NCBI RefSeq assembly: GCF_030182585.1
Contig: NZ_JARXOW010000001.1
Location: forward strand, 1,240,001-1,304,000
DNA: 64,000 nt
Source of the DNA: Pedobacter faecalis
GTDB lineage: Bacteria > Bacteroidota > Bacteroidia > Sphingobacteriales > Sphingobacteriaceae
Direction of reading: 5' to 3'
A program made the translations under genes and the position numbers. Shown piece by piece: positions 27,088 through 34,757 of the stretch. Positions within the stretch are counted from its first letter, which is position 1; every line of letters begins with the position of its first letter. The notes under the pieces are model-generated. The model was not told the origin of the DNA and ran no database searches. It saw only the letters and a program-made list of their open reading frames with translations.

Positions 27088-28359
27088 TCACTTATAGGCT
27101 GTCATTAATATCCCTTTCAATTCCTCATTGTTCCCAGAATGCACAACAAAGTCTTTACTGACATCAGTGCTCAATCGAGCTTTATATCGAACAATCTTAT
27201 ATTTAAGACCGACTCCAATATTGGTAAAAGTGATTTTATTGGAGATGTCATCCACCTTTGCCCAACTAATAATCCTCCAGTTGACGCCAAAAGCTGACAA
27301 GTACAGTATTTTATCCTTTTCGAAGTTCTTAGGCAAGTTGAATGATATATCTGTGACTACCGTTCTTTCTCCTGTCACATCTATACTTTTCGGAATATTC
27401 AGAGATAAAGGAATATCACATTCTCTGACACCTAACTTTAATATCTCGCGATAGGGATTGGTGCATAGTCTAACATCAAATTCATTACGATAACACTTTG
27501 CGATTCTAAAATTATATTTCTTGCTATTGAGATCAAAGGCTGAAGATCGGGCATTGTAAGAAAACGTATGGACGTATGTGAGGCCATCACTGTGGGGGGA
27601 GAGGACAGGAATATATTCATATGTTGCAGGAACCCCCACTGACCGAAGCGCGTGTGTATAGATTACACTAATATCCTCGAAATCTCGATGTCTAAAGTGG
27701 CTTTCCAACAATATTTTCTCGGAAGGTTGTGAATAGAAATCTACAAAACTACGCTGAGGCTTCTCTATATTTTCAAAAAACGGCGCTAGATAACTAGTAA
27801 TAGTTTCCGTTGTGTCCGAGCCTTTCTCTAGAATGTCTTTGACTCGAGGGAGGTATCTCCTTCTATAGAAATGTTTGTAATTGTATACATACTCATTATT
27901 TATGTGATCAGGTAAAACGTACCTACAATATTTATCAATTGGGATTTCTGAGAACCAAACGTATTGCCGCCTCAACTTGCGATGAAAATTTATGTTATCG
28001 ATAACTACATTCGCAGAAATACTGTCAATAAAAAAACTTGTATCAGCTTTTAGAGCGAATTTCTCGTTTATTAAAACCGCCTCTAACGAATCCGCAGATA
28101 GTGGCCGATCCAACGGTATCGTGAAAGCGTCTTTGGTTAAGCTATATTTAATAGTATATTGATAGGGTAAAGTGTTAAGTAGGTATTCCGTCATCTCCTT
28201 TGTCTCAAAGTCATGAGATGTGTAGTAGAAATCAACTATCTTCTTCAATTCTGCGTTTCCTGAATTACGCCTTAAAAAGGCTGAATAGTCTCGATGGCCT
28301 GATTTACATGCAGCCATTATTATCGAGATAACTAATAGAAAAAAAAACCTTACCACCAT
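27088..28359 (-). CDS. Transglutaminase-fold lipoprotein, catalytic Cys lost
   Basis: 423 residues with lipoprotein signal ending MAAC. It is a paralog of the gene directly upstream: shared are RYVLP/DYILP, the core ending in GVPATYEYIP (GIPAAYEIIP), NPYREILKLG and IDVTGERT. In the core, DFEDISV aligns with DCEDFAI of the paralog, so Phe replaces the catalytic Cys, while the following His (YVHTF) is retained. It is therefore probably not an active transglutaminase or cysteine protease and may be a binding or partner subunit. The start overlaps the paralog's stop by 10 bases. Confidence 0.72.
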   Translation of the reverse strand: MVVRFFFLLVISIIMAACKSGHRDYSAFLRRNSGNAELKKIVDFYYTSHDFETKEMTEYLLNTLPYQYTIKYSLTKDAFTIPLDRPLSADSLEAVLINEKFALKADTSFFIDSISANVVIDNINFHRKLRRQYVWFSEIPIDKYCRYVLPDHINNEYVYNYKHFYRRRYLPRVKDILEKGSDTTETITSYLAPFFENIEKPQRSFVDFYSQPSEKILLESHFRHRDFEDISVIYTHALRSVGVPATYEYIPVLSPHSDGLTYVHTFSYNARSSAFDLNSKKYNFRIAKCYRNEFDVRLCTNPYREILKLGVRECDIPLSLNIPKSIDVTGERTVVTDISFNLPKNFEKDKILYLSAFGVNWRIISWAKVDDISNKITFTNIGVGLKYKIVRYKARLSTDVSKDFVVHSGNNEELKGILMTAYK

Positions 28360-29807
28360 TTTTGTCCCTCGGCATTCACGGTAAACGGTCGAACTGGATC
28401 ACCCAAGTTTACGTTATCGCTTTCCAATTTGTATAAATTACCAACGTCAATTTTGATCGTCTCAAAATAGGAATTCTTTGCCTTAGATCGCTGAATTTGC
28501 TGCCACCGACCTACCTGCGAATCCCAGCAATACAATATATATGAAGAGTTCTCTTGGATTTGTGTATGACGATCAGAATAATGCAATTTTGCTTTAACCC
28601 TTCTTCCGACAGGCTTAAACCAATCCAACTTGCCATCGACATTAAGTGCAAACGGGGCACCTAAGGTAAGCATACTACCTTTACGATAACCCACTATCTG
28701 ATACAAGATTTTCGCGCCCATTGCACAAAATATAAAGCTATCGGATGTTCTTTCTAACTTTGACCATTCTATAGGCTTCCAATACCCTGCATTATAAACT
28801 GCTATATATGCCACATTCAAAGCATAGTTTCTATTTTCAAAGGCCACATCTGCAACATCTGTTCTTTCCGATGTAACATCGATCCAATCTGAGTGATTGA
28901 AAATTGAAGGAATATTATACTCCTGCTCACCCAGCTTCCGAATTTCGTGAAACGGATTTACTTGACTTCTAAACGTTCGCCGGTACATTTTTGCAATTTG
29001 ATATTTAAAAGGAACTGTATCGCCAAACTGAATTGGATAGAATTTTCCATCTTCAAAAAAAACAGAAGCCTGAACGTGTCCATAGTTAAACTTTCCCCAC
29101 AGGGGAATTATTTCGTATGCGGCGGGGATTCCGACGGCCCGGTGGGCGTAGAGGGATCTAATTGCAAAATCTTCACAGTCGAACGCCATTTTGATCCTTT
29201 GTATTTGATGTACCGTTTGGTTACGAGACGGCCTGTTAACCTGAAGCTTACGATTTGATGCATATCCACCAAAACCCTCTTGTTCCAAAGTTATTGCTTG
29301 GGAGATATCTTTAATACTCATCGTTTCTAGAGAAAAAGTAGCCAAATAAGAGACATATTTATTCTTCATATAAGTCCGCCAGTCGTGATATTTTTCCATG
29401 CCTACTCTATATGGTAAGATATAGTCAAAAAATATATCAAGTGGATAATCTTTGAGTTGAGGAAGAATTGGATTCCTATAAACATCTACTCTTTCTCGAA
29501 CTGTTTCTAAGATATCTCTCTCACCTAAAATTAATGTGTCGTGTATAGTCTCAATATAAGGGTATACTCTTAAACTGTCCAGTAGTTCCTTCGCAGTCAA
29601 CGAACCCCTGTAATTTTCAACTTCATAAGTACGGTCGCGCCCACTCACGTCTAAAAATTTTTTTTCCTGCCCAACGTGGGATCTCATATTGGCGGTTAGA
29701 AATCGCACAGAATCTTCAATAAGCGCAGAATCTGGCTTCGATCGATCTCCACACTGGATGTTTAATATTATAAACAGTACATGGAAATATCTTTTAAGGA
29801 GCTGCAT
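28350..29807 (-). CDS. Transglutaminase-like lipoprotein with intact catalytic triad
   Basis: 485 residues. The N-terminus has a short hydrophobic signal followed by QCGD, a probable lipobox. The transglutaminase core (about 210-300) shows Cys in FDCEDFA, His in YGHVQ and an Asp after FYPIQFGD, in the right order for a Cys-His-Asp triad. The C-terminal part has two beta-rich repeats (WKPIEW; LDWFKPVG). Related Bacteroidota proteins are usually annotated only as transglutaminase-domain proteins. The first gene of the minus-strand operon, it has a -7 box 26 bases upstream. Confidence 0.75.
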   Translation of the reverse strand: MQLLKRYFHVLFIILNIQCGDRSKPDSALIEDSVRFLTANMRSHVGQEKKFLDVSGRDRTYEVENYRGSLTAKELLDSLRVYPYIETIHDTLILGERDILETVRERVDVYRNPILPQLKDYPLDIFFDYILPYRVGMEKYHDWRTYMKNKYVSYLATFSLETMSIKDISQAITLEQEGFGGYASNRKLQVNRPSRNQTVHQIQRIKMAFDCEDFAIRSLYAHRAVGIPAAYEIIPLWGKFNYGHVQASVFFEDGKFYPIQFGDTVPFKYQIAKMYRRTFRSQVNPFHEIRKLGEQEYNIPSIFNHSDWIDVTSERTDVADVAFENRNYALNVAYIAVYNAGYWKPIEWSKLERTSDSFIFCAMGAKILYQIVGYRKGSMLTLGAPFALNVDGKLDWFKPVGRRVKAKLHYSDRHTQIQENSSYILYCWDSQVGRWQQIQRSKAKNSYFETIKIDVGNLYKLESDNVNLGDPVRPFTVNAEGQKWW

Positions 29808-29832
29808 TATCGAGCGTTAATTTCATAGAACT

Positions 29833-29840
29833 CAAATTTA
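29833..29840 (-). promoter_or_regulatory. -7 box for the minus-strand island operon
   Basis: The minus strand reads TAAATTTG, an exact TAnnTTTG match, 26 bases upstream of the ATG of the transglutaminase-like gene. It lies in the 150-base AT-rich divergent gap between the two island operons. No equally good box was found for the plus-strand operon. Confidence 0.45.
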
Positions 29841-29991
29841 TAATTTTTTATTTTGCTTTTATAAATAATTCTCCTTATTATTGATTTAAACAACTAATTA
29901 ACGCATTTATCTCAATTAAATCAACTCACCACCTTTTTAACGCAACTCACTTCTTATGAAATTAATCCAATTATTTATACAAATCAAATTT

Positions 29992-30171
29992 ATGAAAAAA
30001 TCACTATTTTTTTTGCTTCTTTTATTTGCCTGCGTGGCGATGTTTAGCGTAAAGGCGAAAATTTACACTCAGTGCGGGGGAATTGGCTGGGATGGGCCGA
30101 CAATTTGTGAAGATGGAAGCTTGTGTGTTGCACACAACGAATATTATAGCCAATGTTTACCCAATCCATAA
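29992..30171 (+). CDS. Small secreted CBM1 peptide B
   Basis: 59 residues from the ATG at 29992; an ATG at 29956 in frame is possible. A signal peptide (about 1-22, [17 protein letters not shown] core) leaves a ~37-residue mature peptide KIYTQCGG...YYSQCLPNP. The four Cys (28, 39, 45, 55) are spaced exactly 10-5-9 as in the fungal CBM1 of cellobiohydrolases. The aromatic Tyr three residues before the first Cys and the YY pair before the last Cys are the known cellulose-contact positions. CBM1 is known almost only from fungi, usually attached to an enzyme. Here it is a stand-alone bacterial secreted protein, first in the plus-strand operon. Confidence 0.85.
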   Translation: MKKSLFFLLLLFACVAMFSVKAKIYTQCGGIGWDGPTICEDGSLCVAHNEYYSQCLPNP

Positions 30172-30220
30172 TTTAACATGAAAAAATTCATTTGCCAAAT
30201 AAGTCTTGCACGTTAAGGTT

Positions 30221-30856
30221 ATGATAATAAATAAATTTATAAAAATCACAATTGCAATATGTTGTGTCTGCGTATTATTAGGCTGTGCCAAAGACGAATC
30301 GAATTTATCCGGATTCGAGCCTACGAAACAGTCTGTAGCTACTCTACAAAAAATACAACGGTTACAGGGATTTGAAGAAGCAAGAATCGCTTACGCTTCT
30401 CTTTCCCAAAACGAACGCCATAGTTTATGGATGACAAAACTCCAATTAGCTATTGAAAGTAATAAATACAACTCGAATCAAGTCAAATTAATTAAGGACA
30501 TAATGAAAAGCCTAAAAATAGACTTTTTCCGTAAGGGAGAATATAAAGAGGTTTTCAAGACTGCCATACTACCGGATTGGATTGAGAGAAGTAAATCGAT
30601 TTTTACCAAAGATGAAATTTATAACCTATTGTTCACCCTCGAAAATAGTAACGGTGCCAATTTCTCCATCTCATCAAGTGGAGACGAACAATTACCAGCA
30701 TGTCACTGCGCTAGAGGATCGAATTGGACTTGTTATTTAGGAGGAGGTAATTTTGCTAATTGCTGGGTATTAGTTGCCTATGATTGCGTTACGCAGAGTA
30801 CAGGCTGCGGGGCTTTTATGGATGACGAATGTGATGGAAACTTTTGTACAAATTAA
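30221..30856 (+). CDS. Fulvocin-C-related lipoprotein 1
   Basis: 211 residues from the ATG at 30221, chosen over an upstream TTG. A lipoprotein signal ends at LLGC. A helical middle (about 30-150) precedes a C-terminal 8-cysteine module: CHC, then single Cys, GCG, ECDGN and a last Cys. Fulvocin C, a 45-residue myxobacterial bacteriocin, has the same kind of 8-Cys layout with CSC, GCG and CNGN, as far as I recall it. The ~150-residue precursor-like region makes this a family of larger proteins, so toxicity is not shown. It lies 49 bases after CBM1 peptide B and 7 bases before its paralog. Confidence 0.72.
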   Translation: MIINKFIKITIAICCVCVLLGCAKDESNLSGFEPTKQSVATLQKIQRLQGFEEARIAYASLSQNERHSLWMTKLQLAIESNKYNSNQVKLIKDIMKSLKIDFFRKGEYKEVFKTAILPDWIERSKSIFTKDEIYNLLFTLENSNGANFSISSSGDEQLPACHCARGSNWTCYLGGGNFANCWVLVAYDCVTQSTGCGAFMDDECDGNFCTN

Positions 30857-30863
30857 CTTAACC

Positions 30864-31490
30864 ATGATTCGATTTAAATTATATTTTATCTTTGTTCTAT
30901 CTTGCATCTTTGTATCGTGTAAGGAAAACGAAATTTACGATCCAGAATTAAATAAGCCTTTTCTAACTGGAAAGGCAATTACAAACAAATTAAATACCAT
31001 TACACTTTCTGTGGAACGGAATTTGATCTTCGCGACATTATCTCCTGAAGAAAAATTGAATTTCTGGTTGACTAAATTTAAAAAAATGCAATCTTCAGCC
31101 CTTAACACGGCACAAAAAAGGGCAATAGGTGAACTGATAGACATGTTATCAATACAAGTTTTCACTCCTGGAGACGTAAAAGAAGTATTTCAACAGGTTA
31201 AGATCCCAAATTGGATCGAACGGCAAAAATCCGTTTTCACAGATATACAGATTCACACGCTACTGTTTACGTATGATGATGCGGTTAAAGAGAGTAACCT
31301 AAATTCATCAGGTTCCGAACAGTATGAAGACTGTCACTGCGCTGTAGGAGCAAGGTATACCTGTGTAAGATATACGTTTCCAGGAGTACAATATGGAGAC
31401 TGTCAAAAGCAAGGCGAGTGTCTGCGTGCGCCAAACGGATGTGGGGCACTTATGGACAATGAGTGTGATGGTAATAAGTGTGAATATTAA
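30864..31490 (+). CDS. Fulvocin-C-related lipoprotein 2
   Basis: 208 residues from the ATG at 30864, which opens MIRFKLYFIFVLSCIFVSC; the longer frame to 30774 runs into the upstream gene. A tandem paralog of the previous protein: both share a helical middle with KEVFQQVKIPNWIERQKSVFT (KEVFKTAILPDWIERSKSIFT in the other), then a SGSEQ/SGDEQ linker and the 8-Cys module (CHCA, TC, DC, EC, GCGALMD, ECDGNKC). The cysteine modules differ in loop length and sequence while the framework is kept, as expected if the loops contact different partners. It precedes the DUF1573 gene by 11 bases. Confidence 0.72.
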   Translation: MIRFKLYFIFVLSCIFVSCKENEIYDPELNKPFLTGKAITNKLNTITLSVERNLIFATLSPEEKLNFWLTKFKKMQSSALNTAQKRAIGELIDMLSIQVFTPGDVKEVFQQVKIPNWIERQKSVFTDIQIHTLLFTYDDAVKESNLNSSGSEQYEDCHCAVGARYTCVRYTFPGVQYGDCQKQGECLRAPNGCGALMDNECDGNKCEY

Positions 31491-31501
31491 ACCGTTAACG
31501 C

Positions 31502-31900
31502 ATGACATTGACTCGCTTTTTAATGGTATCATTGATATCCACGACCACTTTACAACTTGCTTGTAAACAAACCAAAGCCGATACTCAGCCAGCGATGGCG
31601 GAAATAAAATCTAAAGAGTATCATTTTAAGACGATAAAATATCCTGATTCGGTAAATGCACATTTCACTCTCCGAAATATTGGTAAAAACGATCTTCTTG
31701 TGAAAGCTGTTGAAACAAGTTGTGGGTGTACGGTTGCTTCAATCACGAAGGATTCCATACCTGCTAAAGATTCCGCCATAGTTGCGGTGACTTTCAAGCC
31801 AGACAGCAACCAGGTTGGTTACATTAGAAAATCGGTGGTGTTGAAATTAAACACTGAAGACATTTTCCATGTTGTTTACATCTCTGGTAACGTTGATTAA
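31502..31900 (+). CDS. Small DUF1573 lipoprotein
   Basis: 132 residues. A lipoprotein signal ends at LQLAC. The rest is one DUF1573 immunoglobulin-like domain with FTLRNIGKNDLLVKAVETSCGCT and VAVTFKPDSNQVGYIRKSV. The CGC motif is the usual DUF1573 feature. The domain is related in layout to the C-terminal part of the lipoprotein at 26003-27043, so each arm of the island carries one DUF1573 domain. Function is unknown; an envelope chaperone or docking role for the cysteine-rich proteins is only an inference. Its stop overlaps the start of the Wzy-like gene by 32 bases. Confidence 0.85.
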   Translation: MTLTRFLMVSLISTTTLQLACKQTKADTQPAMAEIKSKEYHFKTIKYPDSVNAHFTLRNIGKNDLLVKAVETSCGCTVASITKDSIPAKDSAIVAVTFKPDSNQVGYIRKSVVLKLNTEDIFHVVYISGNVD

Positions 31901-33686
31901 GGCAAACAGTTTTTGGTTTCAATCATGGCACGCCAAATATGCAATGAGCATATTTGGCGTTTTATTATCTTCAGTTATTTTTTCAACGTCACTACCAAAT
32001 GGTTTTGTATTCACGAAAGAAATTTACTTAGCCATTTTGATAGGTTTTACGTTGTTTGCATATATAAACACTACACAAACATATCATTTTAACCAGATCG
32101 ACATCTTAGTCATATTGTTGTTCTCTTTTTCAATTATTAAGGGATTTTTTACAACTTCGACAACTGGATTTCATCTATGCTTAAGATTGTGCTTTCTTCT
32201 TTTCTATATTTCTATTGCCTGCTCTGACAAAAAAAAGAAAATTTCTAATGTAGTATATTACGTCATTGCGATATTCTTTATTATCCAAGTGGCAATCGGT
32301 GTTATACAAAATTTTACATTTAATAGTGATGCTCTGAAAGTAAAGGGTTTTTTTTTCAATTCGGGACCTTTTATGATATACACATCTGCATTATCTTTCT
32401 TTGTCTATCCGATACTTTTTTCCCATAGAGAAAGGCTGCGCATTAGAATCAGAATGGCCCTGGTTTTAGCGGTATTCATTCTGCTAGCGGCACAATCTGA
32501 CTCAAGAACATCTTGGTTGGGTCTGCTAGTTGTAATAGTTCTGGTTTTAGCCACCTATCCACCATTAGTAAAAAAGCTTAGAAATAAATTATGCAAACGC
32601 CTATTTCTTCTCACTGCTATTTTGTTGTTATTCGGAATTTGTCTGCTTTTATATAACTATAAAATTCAGTCATCAATAGGCCGTTTGTTTATTTGGAAAA
32701 ACTCGTGGGAAGTTATTAAACAAAATATGTTATTAGGTGTCGGGCATGGTAATTTTGATGTATCTTATTTTGAAGAACAGTCTAGCCATTTTATGAAATC
32801 GATAACCTTTTCAGAAGTTGCTGGAGATGTAAGATTTGCATTTTGCGATTATTTGCAGATCATGGCTGAGGAAGGCATTGTGGGTTTCATTTTATTTTTG
32901 TGTATCATAATAGTGATCCTAAAACGCTGGCAATCTGTTAATCGAGTGGTTCAAAGCTCTCGTTTATTAGGCTTCGAAAACGCACTTTTCTGCTCGTTCT
33001 TATTTCTAGTAATTTCATCGGCTTCTTCATACCCCCTTCAGGTGATAGAAATCAACGTATTATTTTGGGTTTTGGTAGCTTTGATTTCACGAAACGCTAA
33101 ATGTCCATATTGCTTTGAGTTCAAGACTAATTCTGTGGGCGTGTGGTGTGTTTATCCACTCTTCATAACTTCCATACTTTTGTCTTTGGCCAGGGTCGAT
33201 GCTTTTCTGTATGTACGTTCGTTAACACGCAGTCCGTCCCAGAGTCACGAACTTGCCGAGAGCAAAGTAAGCATTTTAAGTTCGATGAAAACATATGTCT
33301 CCGATGACCCTAATTTCGCTTTATTATTAGCAAATATGTATATCGAACGACGAAGGTATCGCGACGCAATAGGTGTATTGATGAAATGCCTTTCTCACCA
33401 TCCTGAAAAAGAGTGCTTTTATAAATTAGCCGAAATATATGAGATGCTTCAGGAATATCAAAAATCTGAAAAAACATACTACAAGGTAGTGCATGCGTAT
33501 CCACACCTCTTGTATCCTAAATATTTGCTCGCGATGTTTTATTATAGGACGGGACAGACAAATCAATGGCAAGTCCTTGGACGCGAAATTCTCTATTTCA
33601 AGCCCAAGGTTTATTCCGATGTCATTATTAATATAAAGTCAGATATTGGACAAAAAATGGCAACTTCGAACTCCGGGCGCCCTTAA
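31869..33686 (+). CDS. Wzy/O-antigen-ligase-like membrane protein with C-terminal TPR
   Basis: 605 residues. About ten to twelve hydrophobic helices fill residues 10-440. The conserved Wzy_C-type segment includes SDSRTSWLGLLVVI (about 205) and a periplasmic loop with GRLFIWKNSWEVIKQNMLLGVGHGNF (Arg and His as in O-antigen ligases/PglL). The C-terminal ~150 residues are TPR helices (LLANMYIERRRYRDAIGVLMKCL; YKLAEIYEMLQEYQKSEKTYYKVV). Such proteins join lipid-linked glycans to lipid A, to other glycans or to proteins. No glycosyltransferase lies nearby, and the neighbours are secreted peptides, so protein O-glycosylation of these is a testable idea. The 176 bases after it hold nothing recognisable. 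Confidence 0.8.
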   Translation: MLFTSLVTLIKANSFWFQSWHAKYAMSIFGVLLSSVIFSTSLPNGFVFTKEIYLAILIGFTLFAYINTTQTYHFNQIDILVILLFSFSIIKGFFTTSTTGFHLCLRLCFLLFYISIACSDKKKKISNVVYYVIAIFFIIQVAIGVIQNFTFNSDALKVKGFFFNSGPFMIYTSALSFFVYPILFSHRERLRIRIRMALVLAVFILLAAQSDSRTSWLGLLVVIVLVLATYPPLVKKLRNKLCKRLFLLTAILLLFGICLLLYNYKIQSSIGRLFIWKNSWEVIKQNMLLGVGHGNFDVSYFEEQSSHFMKSITFSEVAGDVRFAFCDYLQIMAEEGIVGFILFLCIIIVILKRWQSVNRVVQSSRLLGFENALFCSFLFLVISSASSYPLQVIEINVLFWVLVALISRNAKCPYCFEFKTNSVGVWCVYPLFITSILLSLARVDAFLYVRSLTRSPSQSHELAESKVSILSSMKTYVSDDPNFALLLANMYIERRRYRDAIGVLMKCLSHHPEKECFYKLAEIYEMLQEYQKSEKTYYKVVHAYPHLLYPKYLLAMFYYRTGQTNQWQVLGREILYFKPKVYSDVIINIKSDIGQKMATSNSGRP

Positions 33687-33862
33687 TTTTCTATCTAACC
33701 GTCACTTTCGTCAATTGGGCAGTTCAGCCGTAGAGTGATTGATACAACCAGTGTACATTTTCAATAACACAACGACAAGCCTATAGGAGTTTGGTGCTTA
33801 CATACCTACTTCGATCGAATGCCCATGATAACGTTGATATATCTCGTTATGATCAAAAGTTG

Positions 33863-34627
33863 CTAATTCCAGATGCCGTTGGCCGCAGTAAGGATGGTAG
33901 GCATACCGTCGGTTACGATAATGGTATGCTCGTGTTGGGCTACAAAGCCGCCCTTATTGCCTAGAAGGGTCCAGCCGTCCGACTGCTGCTCGGCAATAGT
34001 AGATGCGGTAGAGATGAAGGTTTCTACGGCTACGACGCTGTTTTTGCGGAAACGTCCGGTTACGTAGCGGTCGTAATAATTGAGGATATCGTGCGGCTCT
34101 TCATGCAGACTACGGCCCACCCCATGTCCGGCCAGATTCTTAATAACCGTATAACCCCGCTTGCGGGCCTCGGTTTCAATCAGCTTGCCTATATCAGCAA
34201 TTTTAACACCACCCTTGATCTGGGAGATGGCTTTCTGAAGTATTGTTTTAGAGGCCTCCACCAGGGGCAGGTAATTGTTGATGTCCTCGCCCAATACGAA
34301 TGATCCGCCATTGTCCGACCAGAATCCGTTAAGTTCGGCGGAGACATCTATGTTGATGAGATCGCCCTCCCGGAGTATTTTATCAGCTACGGGAATGCCA
34401 TGAGCTACCACGTTATTTACACTGATGCAGGTCCAGCCCGGGAAATCGTAGGTTAGTCGCGGTGCCGACTTAGCGCCAAGCTTGTTGAGTATTTCGCCGC
34501 CAAAGTCGTCCAATTCCTTAGTACTCATGCCGGGCGCTGCGTGTTCACGCATCAGTTTCAGCGTATGCGCAACGGCTTCGCTGATCTCCTGCATACCCTT
34601 CAGTTCCTCTTCTGTTGATATAGACAT
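33863..34627 (-). CDS. map: Type I methionine aminopeptidase
   Basis: 254 residues, usual length. It removes the initiator Met in the cytosol using two metal ions. Metal ligands are visible in NIDVSAELNGFWSDNGGSF (Asp pair), in the GHGVGRSLHEEPHDI segment (His), and in VAVETFIST and QHEHTIIV (Glu residues). GHG VGR is the standard signature. It is divergent from the cbb3 cluster, with a CRP/FNR-like operator in the shared promoter region and a clear -7 box 14-21 bases upstream of its start. Confidence 0.95.
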   Translation of the reverse strand: MSISTEEELKGMQEISEAVAHTLKLMREHAAPGMSTKELDDFGGEILNKLGAKSAPRLTYDFPGWTCISVNNVVAHGIPVADKILREGDLINIDVSAELNGFWSDNGGSFVLGEDINNYLPLVEASKTILQKAISQIKGGVKIADIGKLIETEARKRGYTVIKNLAGHGVGRSLHEEPHDILNYYDRYVTGRFRKNSVVAVETFISTASTIAEQQSDGWTLLGNKGGFVAQHEHTIIVTDGMPTILTAANGIWN

Positions 34628-34640
34628 ATGATATTTTTTG

Positions 34641-34648
34641 CAAAGATA
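34641..34648 (-). promoter_or_regulatory. -7 promoter box of map
   Basis: The minus strand reads TATCTTTG, an exact TAnnTTTG match, 14 bases upstream of the map ATG. The operator at 34672-34687 is centred about 42 bases upstream of the start site this predicts. Confidence 0.5.
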
Positions 34649-34671
34649 CGATTTGCGTATTGAAGCAAATT

Positions 34672-34687
34672 TGTGATTCCCGTCACA
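34672..34687. promoter_or_regulatory. CRP/FNR-type operator TGTGA-N6-TCACA
   Basis: A perfect inverted repeat TGTGA TTCCCG TCACA between map and ccoI. Its centre is about 62 bases upstream of the start site predicted from CATTTTTG at 34731-34738 (one mismatch to TAnnTTTG) before ccoI. It shares the TGA-N6-TCA core with three other sites in the cbb3 cluster and is a candidate binding site for the REC-CRP regulator. Confidence 0.55.
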
Positions 34688-34757
34688 TTTTTATGGAATG
34701 CATGTCATTTAGCCCCTTAGGCTTTCTCCGCATTTTTGATGCAGATATTACCAGGGT

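Noticed and set aside
25787..30171. Fungal contamination as the source of the CBM1 peptides
   Set aside because: Both genes are intronless, have bacterial signal peptides, and are in operons with Bacteroidota-type lipoproteins within one continuous sequence.
30774..30863. Upstream extension of fulvocin-like protein 2
   Set aside because: The extension overlaps the 8-Cys tail of protein 1 in another frame; the ATG at 30864 opens a lipoprotein signal.
25547..33862. Integrative element or prophage around the AT-rich island
   Set aside because: No integrase, transposase, tRNA or flanking direct repeat was found, so the mode of entry is left open.
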